Below, one piece after another: positions 7,763 through 15,171 of a stretch of DNA of 32,153 nucleotides (positions are counted from its first letter, which is position 1; every line of letters starts with the position of its first letter). Position numbers and translations under genes: made by a program. The DNA comes from Prochloron didemni P4-Papua_New_Guinea. Its GTDB lineage: Bacteria; Cyanobacteriota; Cyanobacteriia; Cyanobacteriales; Prochloraceae. The notes below the pieces were generated by a model, which saw nothing but the letters and a program-made list of their open reading frames with translations, was not told where the DNA came from and did not search any database. Where the stretch lies: NCBI GenBank assembly GCA_000252485.1, contig JH611072.1:1-32153 (forward strand). Reading direction: 5' to 3'.

Positions 7763-8431
7763 ATGAAAAATGGCTCGGTAAAAGTGTTGCTAGTTGATGA
7801 TGACGAAGATGATTATGTGGTGACTGAAGATTTGCTGGATAGTGCGGAAATAGGTATGTTCGAGCTACAGTGGATAGATAACTACGAGCAAGCTCTAGAA
7901 GCTGTTTCTCAAAAGAATCATGATGTATATCTTTTTGACTACCGCCTCGGTCCACAAACAGGTTTGGATCTTTTAAAGGAAGCTATGGAAAGGGGCGTGA
8001 GATCCCCAATTATTTTGCTTACTGGTTTGGGAGATCATGACATAGATAGTGAAGCGATGAAGATTGGAGCGGCAGATTATTTAATTAAGGGCCAAATGGA
8101 CACTGCCATACTGGAAAGATCTATCCTCCACGCTATTGAACGCAAACAGACAGATGCAAAACAAGACCAACTTGTAGATGAATTAGAAGAGGCAAATCGG
8201 GAATTAAAAAACTTAGCTTATCTTATATCCCAAGATTTACAAGCTCCTATGCGAACAATTAGCTCCTTGGCAGAATTGATTGGCTCTGATTATGGTGATA
8301 AATTTGATGAGAAGGGTAAAGGCATGTTGCAGTTGCTGAAAAATACCATCGGGCGTATGAATAAGCAAATTGATAATTTAATGAATAATTCTAAATTAAG
8401 AGATCAGGTAAAGCAAAAAGCAGAGGAATAA
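7763..8431 (+). CDS. Receiver domain fused to a His-less dimerisation (DHp) domain
   Basis: Residues 1-125 form a receiver: VDDDEDD, Asp59 in YLFDYRLGP, Thr in ILLTGLGD and Lys in YLIKGQ. A coiled linker (ELEEANRELKNL) leads to a HisKA-like helix pair. In LISQDLQAPMRTI the usual phospho-accepting His is Gln157 (codon CAA, 8231-8233). There is no ATPase domain; the protein ends after the second helix. The upstream kinase has SHDLQEPL at the equivalent place, so the domains look paralogous. The ATG at 7763 is chosen over the TTG at 7748 because GGGGG lies five bases before it. It could act as a phosphate sink or bind the kinase through a heterodimeric four-helix bundle; this is inference. Confidence 0.85.
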   Translation: MKNGSVKVLLVDDDEDDYVVTEDLLDSAEIGMFELQWIDNYEQALEAVSQKNHDVYLFDYRLGPQTGLDLLKEAMERGVRSPIILLTGLGDHDIDSEAMKIGAADYLIKGQMDTAILERSILHAIERKQTDAKQDQLVDELEEANRELKNLAYLISQDLQAPMRTISSLAELIGSDYGDKFDEKGKGMLQLLKNTIGRMNKQIDNLMNNSKLRDQVKQKAEE

Positions 8432-8558
8432 CAGCAAAAGTAACAAAAATTGTTAACCATTACCTTGAGGCTTATTAGGATAGCTAAACTACTCAGACAC
8501 AAGTATCAGCATTTGTTTTTACAATTACCATTACACAAGCTGAGGGTAATCATGAATC

Positions 8559-9046
8559 ATGGAGAAATACACAAGCCAAATTATAATTCTAGTTGCAGAT
8601 GATGACGAAGATGATCGCGAAGCGCCGCTCTTAGCGATCGTTTTCTAATGGAGGAAGCGTTAGAAGAAAACAATTTGGGTACAGTATATTTCGTTGAAGA
8701 TGGGGAAGAATTAATGGATTATCTTCACCATCGCGGTCAATATACCAGTGAGGATTCTTCGCCTCGTCCTAACATAATTCTCCTGGATTTGAATATGCCA
8801 AGAAAAGATGGACGGGAAGCTCTCAAGGAAATTAAAAGTAACGAAAAACTGAGGAAAATTCCAGTTGTAGTTCTGACAACTTCCAAAGCAGAAGAGGATG
8901 TTTTGCGTACTTATAACTTAGGGGTGAATTCTTTCATTAGCAAGCCAGCAACATTTGACTCAATGGTGGAAATGATGCAAACTTTGGGTAAGTATTGGTT
9001 TGATGTTGTGCAGCTACCTGATCGGATTAGCGAAGATTTTAGTTAA
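8559..9046 (+). pseudogene. Second Rcp1-like response regulator, split by a repeat insertion
   Basis: From the ATG at 8559 the frame reads MEKYTSQIIILVADDDEDDR. It then enters a 23-bp insert and stops at TAA 8646-8648. Removing the 23 bp restores DDRFLMEEALEENNLG and a complete regulator very similar to the one at 7300. The 3' part (ATG 8648 to 9046, 132 residues) keeps the phospho-acceptor in IILLDLNMPR, LTTSKAEED and the Lys, but lacks strand beta-1 and the acidic pocket. Stop and restart overlap as TAATG, so both pieces could still be translated. A complete fold from two chains is possible but unlikely. Confidence 0.9.
8613..8640. repeat. 28-bp HIP1-associated repeat inserted in the regulator gene
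   Basis: An 18-bp imperfect palindromic core (8618-8635) is flanked by GATCG on both sides, like a 5-bp target duplication. The complete 28 bp recurs identically at 25697-25724, and 20 bp recur inverted at 30119-30138. Confidence 0.9.
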
Positions 9047-9184
9047 TCAAAATATTGATTTTTAAGTAGATTAGAAATTGTCGCAGTATGCGATGTATAA
9101 GAATTGTATTTTCCTGTGGTTTTCTCTTGTGGTGATCGCCCTCTAAAAAACAACAGTATTTGTCTCTCAAGACGATCACGTATC

Positions 9185-9201
9185 ACAGGCAAGATGCCTG
9201 T
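9185..9201. repeat. ACAGGCAAGATGCCTGT palindrome, intergenic copy
   Basis: This is the same palindrome as at 4597-4613 and 11191-11207, followed by GCCACGA as at the third copy. It lies between the convergent regulator and FHA genes and may act as a transcript-end hairpin. Confidence 0.75.
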
Positions 9202-9224
9202 GCCACGATAATATAAACCAAATT

Positions 9225-10010
9225 TCAAGATAACTCGAAGATAAAAGTAACCTTGTCCTCTTTCCCCAGGGCTATGCGATCGCCAGCCCGCAGTCGATGG
9301 CGATTACCTGGTAGTAAGGGGGTGTGGTTAATATAAGTTCCATTGGAACTACCTAAATCTTCGATAAAGAAAGCATCTCCTTCCAAGCGAATCTCAGCAT
9401 GAACTCGAGACACAATCTCTGAATCGGAAAAACCAGCTACATCAATATCGGGAGGAATCTGTTCATTGGGCTTACCGATATGAACAACCGGCAGATTCTG
9501 CGGTATTTCAATAGTGGTATTGCTTTGTAGATGTAATAATCTCGCTTGATAGGTTTGAAGTTTAGTGGGAGAGCTTATGGGTGGTGCTATAGATGGTGTT
9601 GTGGATTTCTCTGTTTTTTCTTCGGAAGGGTTGCCAGTTTCTTCTGTTTCGATGTTGACAGACATTGTTGGATCGGGGCCAATTGTTTTTTCTAGTTCCA
9701 TTGTGACAGACTTAGCCGAGCTAGAAGTCTCAATTGATGGAATGGTAGGCAAAACGACAGGGTCTGGTTTTTGGCTTTCTTCTGCCTCAGGAATTTCCGA
9801 TGTGTTCACAATTGTTTCTGTGGATTTTGCAGTGTTTTCGGTCATCTCTGGTAGTAAATTAAAACCACACTGACCGCAGAACGTTGCGTCTGGTTCTACG
9901 GGAGCGCCGCAATTGGGGCAGCCACTAGTAGTGGATAAAGGAGTATAGCAAGCTTCGCATTGGTTAGCTCCTTCTGGATTTTGGTGATTGCAGTTAGGAC
10001 AGACAATCAT
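9225..10010 (-). CDS. Zinc-ribbon and FHA-domain protein
   Basis: This is a 261-residue protein. Two zinc ribbons open it: CPNCNHQNPEGANQCEAC and CPNCGAPVEPDATFCGQC. A long Ser/Thr/Glu/Pro-rich linker (about 55-150) is probably disordered. A C-terminal FHA domain reads VVHIGKP, SEIVSRVHAEIRL, FFIEDLGSSNGTYIN and LRAGDRIALG. FHA domains bind phosphothreonine peptides, so it is likely a cytoplasmic reader of Ser/Thr-kinase signalling. A Ser/Thr kinase lies at 19503, but adjacency is not close enough to argue a pair. The gene is convergent with the split response regulator. Confidence 0.9.
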   Translation of the reverse strand: MIVCPNCNHQNPEGANQCEACYTPLSTTSGCPNCGAPVEPDATFCGQCGFNLLPEMTENTAKSTETIVNTSEIPEAEESQKPDPVVLPTIPSIETSSSAKSVTMELEKTIGPDPTMSVNIETEETGNPSEEKTEKSTTPSIAPPISSPTKLQTYQARLLHLQSNTTIEIPQNLPVVHIGKPNEQIPPDIDVAGFSDSEIVSRVHAEIRLEGDAFFIEDLGSSNGTYINHTPLLPGNRHRLRAGDRIALGKEDKVTFIFELS

Positions 10011-10086
10011 ATTCGATTATATTTTGCTATTTGTTTGTAAGTTCTTGTTATTTGAGATAAGCTCATTGTTGGACTAGGTTGAAATT

Positions 10087-10797
10087 TCAGCTCCAAGCTG
10101 CTCGATCTAATAACCAGCAAAGTTCCCCTTTCGGCTGAATTAATCTGGCGGGGTAAGTCATGGGATCTGCTCGCTCTGCAAAAACTTGCTTTAAAGCAGG
10201 ACGCTTGTTAGCACCAGCAACGAGAAAGACGACACAGCGGGCGTTGTTAATTAGGGGGGCCGTTAAAGTGAGGCGGGGTTGACCGTCTTTATTACCCACC
10301 GTCACCAGACGATCTTCCACTAAAATTGCTTCAGTATGAGGAAAGAGGGAAGCGGTGTGTCCATCATCTCCCATTCCCAATAACACAATATCGAAAACAG
10401 GAAATTTTTCGGCGGTAACTTGAAAAAATTTAACGAGTTCGTTTTCGTAAATTTGAGCATCTACCTTGGGGTTCGCTGCCCCTGTGGGCATAGGATGGAT
10501 ATTCTCAGAGGGAAAATTTACAAGGGATAGCCAAGAACGGCGAACCATACCTTGATTGCTGTCGGGATGTTCTGCAGCAACGTAACGCTCGTCACCCCAA
10601 AATAGATGTATTTTATTCCAGGGTAAATTATGAGTGGCGATGGCTTCGTAGAGGGGCTTAGGAGTACTGCCACCGGCTAGAGCTATAGTACACAAACCTC
10701 GCTCTTGGATTGCTAGTTGTATTTTTTCCAAAACCATAACAAGGGCGCTTTCCACGAGAGCTTTTTTATCTGGTAATATTTCTACAAATTTTTTCAT
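10087..10797 (-). CDS. pgl: 6-phosphogluconolactonase
   Basis: This 236-residue enzyme hydrolyses 6-phosphogluconolactone in the oxidative pentose phosphate pathway, which supplies NADPH in the dark. It has the DevB/SOL family motifs ALAGGSTPKPLYEAI, IHLFWGDERYV (substrate phosphate) and VLLGMGDDGHTASLFP (catalytic region). The length is normal. It lies upstream of the FHA gene on the same strand with a gap of 76 bp. It diverges from the HpsJ-like gene across a 146-bp region that presumably holds both promoters. Confidence 0.95.
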   Translation of the reverse strand: MKKFVEILPDKKALVESALVMVLEKIQLAIQERGLCTIALAGGSTPKPLYEAIATHNLPWNKIHLFWGDERYVAAEHPDSNQGMVRRSWLSLVNFPSENIHPMPTGAANPKVDAQIYENELVKFFQVTAEKFPVFDIVLLGMGDDGHTASLFPHTEAILVEDRLVTVGNKDGQPRLTLTAPLINNARCVVFLVAGANKRPALKQVFAERADPMTYPARLIQPKGELCWLLDRAAWS

Positions 10798-10943
10798 CTT
10801 GGAGAATTATCTTCAAAGCTATAAATTTCCGATTTACCAATTAGCTAGGGAGCGATCGGGTTAAAATAGGCAACAACTGATGACGAGGTTTAGGTTAGCA
10901 GTTACAGACAAGTAATTTATTCAATCATTAACCTAGGATAACG

Positions 10944-11762
10944 ATGAATAGCGCGAAAATGTCTCTATTTACCTCTTTTTCTCTCAAGTTAGTGGGTACA
11001 ATTTTAATATTGGCTTCTCTGCTTGACTATATCATTCTGGCAATTCCCTTCAGATACCAGCAAGAGCAATGGCTGGTTGGCTTCATAACTCAAGTTGTGG
11101 ACAGAGGGATAATTCCCATGATTGGCATTGTCTTTGTCATAATAGCATATTGGATCGACAGCAATATTGGTAGCCGAAACACTACGAATCACAGGCAAGA
11201 TGCCTGTGCCACGAAATCTTTTCGGACGGATTTAAGGTTGCCGATGTTTGTGCTTGCCAGTGTTTTAGGACTTGTATTTTTCGGTTTGGTTGCGATCTAC
11301 CTGAACAGTCTACGCATAGTTAGCTCTGAGACGATTGCTACCATCGAAGAACAAGTTCAACAAGCTAACGAGGAATTGGATCAGTTCGATACCTTGCTCG
11401 AAGATCCACAGTCCGTAGATCGGCAAGTTAAAGAACTGGATCTAATCCTCGAAACTGGTCAATTGCAAGGACAACAGCTCAGTCAGCAGCAGCTAATTCG
11501 TGTGGAAAGGGGAAAACAATTTTTTGAATCTTTACAAGCAAATCCTGAGGATGCGGAGAAAAGAATCAAAGAACGTCGAACTCAATTACTGAATACGCAA
11601 AAAGAAGGAGAAAAGCGAACCAAAACTGAGACTCTCAAGCGAGGTTTGCGCATTGGTTTGAGTAGTTTGATGTTGGGGGGAGTTTACTCAGCCATCGGTT
11701 GGTTAGGCTTAAAAGGGCTAGGTTCTTCCACATCTCCAGGTCGCAAAGTACCCAAGCGCTGA
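10944..11762 (+). CDS. HpsJ-like membrane protein
   Basis: This is a 272-residue protein with hydrophobic segments at about 8-32, 48-66, 100-120 and 238-258, and a long charged coiled coil (about 130-230). The N-terminus (SLKLVGTILILASLLDYI, then PMIGIVFVIIAYWI) recalls the HpsJ family of filamentous cyanobacteria, linked to hormogonium polysaccharide export. That match is from memory of the family and function here is not proven. Residues TNHRQDACATKSF, between the second and third hydrophobic segments, come from an inserted palindromic repeat. The frame stays open through it, so the protein is probably still made. Confidence 0.6.
   Translation: MNSAKMSLFTSFSLKLVGTILILASLLDYIILAIPFRYQQEQWLVGFITQVVDRGIIPMIGIVFVIIAYWIDSNIGSRNTTNHRQDACATKSFRTDLRLPMFVLASVLGLVFFGLVAIYLNSLRIVSSETIATIEEQVQQANEELDQFDTLLEDPQSVDRQVKELDLILETGQLQGQQLSQQQLIRVERGKQFFESLQANPEDAEKRIKERRTQLLNTQKEGEKRTKTETLKRGLRIGLSSLMLGGVYSAIGWLGLKGLGSSTSPGRKVPKR
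11191..11207. repeat. ACAGGCAAGATGCCTGT palindrome inside a coding region
   Basis: This in-frame copy encodes HRQDACAT in the HpsJ-like protein, in a polar loop. Its 17 bp are identical to the intergenic copy at 9185-9201, and the flanking bases ATC on the left and GCCACGA on the right also match. Confidence 0.85.
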
Positions 11763-12060
11763 TCCCCATCTACTTCTTAAGATATTAGGGAATAGGTGTT
11801 ATCTAATGGTAAAATATGATACATCCATCAAACCTCAAGCTTAATGTGGGGGTTTGTTTGCTGATGACCTTTATCATAGTTCAAGCAAAATGTCAAGACT
11901 TGCAACAATTCTTCGTAAGTCTTAAAAAGGAGAAAAGGAAAATTCACGATCTAAAACTGTTTGATTCAAACAGCAATTTGGTGAATCAAGTCAAGATTAA
12001 TAGTTTATGGCTAGTTAAAAATTATAAAATTTTCATAATCATTAGTGATTTTAGCATAAT

Positions 12061-12091
12061 TTTTGCTGTTGTATTTTGTGCAACAGCAAAA
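12061..12091. promoter_or_regulatory. Perfect 11-bp hairpin in the DUF502 leader
   Basis: TTTTGCTGTTG (12061-12071) is the exact reverse complement of CAACAGCAAAA (12081-12091), with a 9-nt loop. It sits about 20 nt before the Shine-Dalgarno AGGAG. No U-run follows, so it may be an mRNA stability or attenuation structure or a protein-binding site. Confidence 0.55.
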
Positions 12092-12127
12092 TCGATTTCT
12101 CGTTCATTCGTAAGGAGAGTCCCATTG

Positions 12128-12880
12128 GTGCTCCAAGGTTTAAAACAAGATTTCAAGAATGACTTGATTGCTGGTCTTCTGGTCGTAATACCCCTAGCTA
12201 CTACCATTTGGTTAACAATTACTATTGCAAACTGGGTAATCGAGTTTCTCACTCGCATACCCAAACAGCTTAACCCATTTGATGGTTTTAACCCGTTTCT
12301 GACCAATATTCTCAATTTTTTAGTAGGGCTAGCTGTGCCTTTGATGTTCATTTTGCTGATTGGCTTAATGGCACGTAATATAGTCGGACGATGGCTATTG
12401 GATTTTGGTGAGAAATTTTTGCAGGCAATTCCTTTGGCTGGTTCTGTCTATAAAACTCTCAAACAGATATTAGAAACTCTCTTAAAAGATTCTAATAGCA
12501 AGTTTAGGAAAGTTGTAATGGTAGAATATCCCCGGCATGGTATTTGGACTATTGGGTTTGTCACAGGAACCCTAAGTAATAACCTCCAGTCCCATTTATC
12601 TAAACCAATGCTCAGTATTTTTATTCCCACAACTCCTAATCCTACTTCAGGCTGGTATGCTATGGTTCCCCAGGATGAAGTGATCAATCTGTCTATCTCC
12701 ATTGAGGACGCATTCAAAATTTTGATTTCAGGTGGAATAGTGAGTCCTGATCGGCAGTCATCTGTACCGATTTCCCTTGATTTACCTTATCAAAAAGTCC
12801 GTTTGAAAGAACCGTTGTCAAGTTTATCGGAAGAGCAACCACAAGTATTGCCTTTAGAACAAGAAGGTCACTGGCACTAA
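12128..12880 (+). CDS. DUF502 family membrane protein
   Basis: This is a protein of about 250 residues. LKQDFKNDLIAGLLVVIPLA begins the domain, followed by a first transmembrane segment (TTIWLTITIANWVI), a second (LTNILNFLVGLAVPLMFILL) and the conserved AIPLAGSVYKTLKQ. The soluble part contains VMVEYPRHGIWTIGFVTG and the family signature PTTPNPTSGWYAMVP. The function of DUF502 is not established. The frame is open from 11816, but those roughly 100 codons are AT-rich and show no family similarity. GTG 12128 (or TTG 12125) after AGGAG at 12113-12117 gives the usual family N-terminus. NusB follows 72 bp later on the same strand. Confidence 0.85.
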   Translation: MLQGLKQDFKNDLIAGLLVVIPLATTIWLTITIANWVIEFLTRIPKQLNPFDGFNPFLTNILNFLVGLAVPLMFILLIGLMARNIVGRWLLDFGEKFLQAIPLAGSVYKTLKQILETLLKDSNSKFRKVVMVEYPRHGIWTIGFVTGTLSNNLQSHLSKPMLSIFIPTTPNPTSGWYAMVPQDEVINLSISIEDAFKILISGGIVSPDRQSSVPISLDLPYQKVRLKEPLSSLSEEQPQVLPLEQEGHWH

Positions 12881-12952
12881 CCTGGTATTTTCAGGATATG
12901 GAAACTTTGACGAGACAAATAGACCTACAAGAATTGTCAACTTCATACTTTT

Positions 12953-13579
12953 ATGCAACGTCAAACACCCCGTCGCATTGCTCGAGAATTAGCTCTTTTA
13001 AGCTTTCCTCAAGTCAAGGGAAAACCCAAATCCCTTGCACGAAATGATTTACAAGATTTAGTCTTAGCATCAATTCGTACTCTCAGTAATGAAATCCAAG
13101 ATACCCTAGAAACTGCTGGGGCCGAAGTTCAAAGAGGTAGCGATCGCCTTGTCTTAAGTTCTCATGGCTCTGCTACTGTCCAGAGCGCTAAAGCCATGGT
13201 AGCAGATGCTCTAGAATTAACAAGAGAGGCAATCGAACGTCTAGGTACTGTGGTAGAATTACCAGAATTTATTCATCTGTCTAATCATTACGAAGTGCGG
13301 GAATATGCTCTGGATTTAATTGAAACTGTCTCCAGCAAAAACGAAGAGATTGAGGCTAATTTAGAAGGCGCTCTTGTGGATTGGCAATTGGAACGTCTAC
13401 CTCGTATTGATAGGGATATTCTCCGCATCGCTGTTGCAGAAATTTTGTTTTTAGATCTGGAAGAACAAATAGCAATTAACGAAGCAGTGGAGTTGGCAAA
13501 ACGCTACTCAGACGAAGATGGATATAGATTTATTAATGGAGTTCTGCGAAGAGTTACTGACAAAATCAATACACAATAA
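12953..13579 (+). CDS. nusB: Transcription antitermination factor NusB
   Basis: This 208-residue protein carries the NusB fold. The N-terminal helix is [16 protein letters not shown]. The C-terminal half holds the signature [18 protein letters not shown] and then [20 protein letters not shown], followed by NGVL. NusB with NusE (S10) binds boxA RNA to promote rRNA antitermination. It is longer than the roughly 140-residue E. coli protein because of an insert after the first helix (about 25-95), as is usual in cyanobacteria. FtsY starts 95 bp downstream on the same strand. Confidence 0.93.
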   Translation: MQRQTPRRIARELALLSFPQVKGKPKSLARNDLQDLVLASIRTLSNEIQDTLETAGAEVQRGSDRLVLSSHGSATVQSAKAMVADALELTREAIERLGTVVELPEFIHLSNHYEVREYALDLIETVSSKNEEIEANLEGALVDWQLERLPRIDRDILRIAVAEILFLDLEEQIAINEAVELAKRYSDEDGYRFINGVLRRVTDKINTQ

Positions 13580-13674
13580 ACAATTAGCAATGAACAAGAA
13601 AAAATAAGGAATTTCCAAAAATCATCTAAGTTTGAAATAGGATTATAAATATCAACTTATTAATTGCAGCGCTT

Positions 13675-15066
13675 ATGTTTAATTGGTTCAGCCGCAAGAC
13701 TAGCTATAGCTCAAAAAAAGAGCCACAAGAGTCGCAATCAACTTCAGTTGATCGGGAGAGTAAAAAGAAAGAATCGGAAATAGCTTCAGAACAAGATATT
13801 TCTACTAATGAAGATTATCTGAACTGGGCTAAAACAGCTTATCAAAATATTCAAAAGCAAAAAACACTAGAGAAAACGGCAACAGAAACGGAAACACAAA
13901 TTGAACCAACTGACGAACAGCTAGTTGATGAAGAAAAAGAAATAGACTCGCCAACTGCTGGAACTGTACCTGCTTGGATGAATAAGTCAGACGGTTTGGA
14001 ACGTCTGAAAGAAACTGCTCTAGAAACCTCTCCATCAGAAGAGAAAGAGGTAGGTATTGCTTTTGATGAGGATTTTGTTTGGTCTGCTCAAGTTTTGGCG
14101 GAAGAAGGGCGATCTCCTGAAGAAGTTTCCGTTGAAGAAATTAAATGGCTGAAACGATTGCGAGAAGGACTGGGAAAAACTCGTCGTTCTTTAATCAATA
14201 ATCTGAAAGCGGTTGTGGGTCAAGGACCTCTCAATGAAGATGCCGTGATGGAAATCGAAGCGCTGCTTTTGCAGGCGGATGTAGGCATTGAGGCAACAGA
14301 TTATATTATTAATGCTTTAGAAAATAAGTTGCTCGAAGAAGCTTTACCGCCAGATCGGGCGATCGCTTATCTAAAAACTATTCTCCAAGATTTACTAGAT
14401 AAACCTCTGGCCAATAAAGAAAACTCAGAATTTTTACCTGTCAAAGATAGTCTCAATATTTGGTTGATGACAGGAGTAAATGGGGCAGGCAAAACGACTA
14501 CTATTGGTAAACTTTCTCACCTAGCGAAAGAATCGGGTTATAGCTGTCTGATTGCTGCTGCTGATACTTTCCGGGCTGCAGCAGTAGAACAGGTGAAAAT
14601 TTGGGGCGATCGCAGCGGAGTTGAGGTGATTGCTAATCAAGGGCAAAATACTGACCCAGCGGCAGTTGTTTTTGATGGTATTACGGCAGCAATGGCTAGA
14701 AATGTGGAATTACTACTTGTAGATACAGCAGGACGTTTGCAAAACAAAAAAAACTTGATGGAGGAACTGGCCAAGATTCGGCGGATAGTGGATAAAAAAG
14801 CTCCCTCAGCTAAAGTAGAATCTCTATTAGTATTGGATGCTACTCTGGGTCAAAATGGTTTGCGTCAAGCACAAGTATTCTCAGAAGCCGCAGGGTTGAG
14901 CGGTGTAGTTTTGACCAAGCTAGATGGTACGGCTAAAGGTGGAGTAGCTCTTGCGGTTGCTCAACAGCTCGGTTTACCGATTCGCTTTGTCGGTGCTGGG
15001 GAAGGAATAGAAGATTTGCGTCCTTTTTCTAGTTACGAGTTTGTAGAAGCTTTGTTAAATGGTTAG
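13675..15066 (+). CDS. ftsY: Signal recognition particle receptor FtsY
   Basis: This 463-residue GTPase docks SRP-ribosome complexes at the membrane. An acidic, low-complexity A domain (1 to about 155) is followed by the N domain (LREGLGKTRRSLINNLKAVV) and the G domain. The G domain has GVNGAGKTTT (267-276), ADTFRAAAVEQ, the DTAGR switch (LLLVDTAGRLQNKKNLMEEL), VLDATLGQNG and TKLDGTAKGG. The C-terminal IRFVGAGEGIEDLRPF is canonical. The A domain is long, as usual for the family. It follows nusB and precedes a phosphatase gene on the same strand. Confidence 0.97.
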   Translation: MFNWFSRKTSYSSKKEPQESQSTSVDRESKKKESEIASEQDISTNEDYLNWAKTAYQNIQKQKTLEKTATETETQIEPTDEQLVDEEKEIDSPTAGTVPAWMNKSDGLERLKETALETSPSEEKEVGIAFDEDFVWSAQVLAEEGRSPEEVSVEEIKWLKRLREGLGKTRRSLINNLKAVVGQGPLNEDAVMEIEALLLQADVGIEATDYIINALENKLLEEALPPDRAIAYLKTILQDLLDKPLANKENSEFLPVKDSLNIWLMTGVNGAGKTTTIGKLSHLAKESGYSCLIAAADTFRAAAVEQVKIWGDRSGVEVIANQGQNTDPAAVVFDGITAAMARNVELLLVDTAGRLQNKKNLMEELAKIRRIVDKKAPSAKVESLLVLDATLGQNGLRQAQVFSEAAGLSGVVLTKLDGTAKGGVALAVAQQLGLPIRFVGAGEGIEDLRPFSSYEFVEALLNG

Positions 15067-15171
15067 TCCAATTGGTTGATAGTTCTCGATCGCTTTGGAG
15101 CAGCGTAAGCTATTTTAGTCTAAAAACCGATACAATACATTGCTCAATAGATCCTTCCCACCTCTGAAATC

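Noticed and set aside
11816-12127. N-terminal extension of about 100 residues on the DUF502 protein
   Set aside because: It is AT-rich, shows no family similarity, contains the leader hairpin, and a good Shine-Dalgarno sits before 12125/12128.
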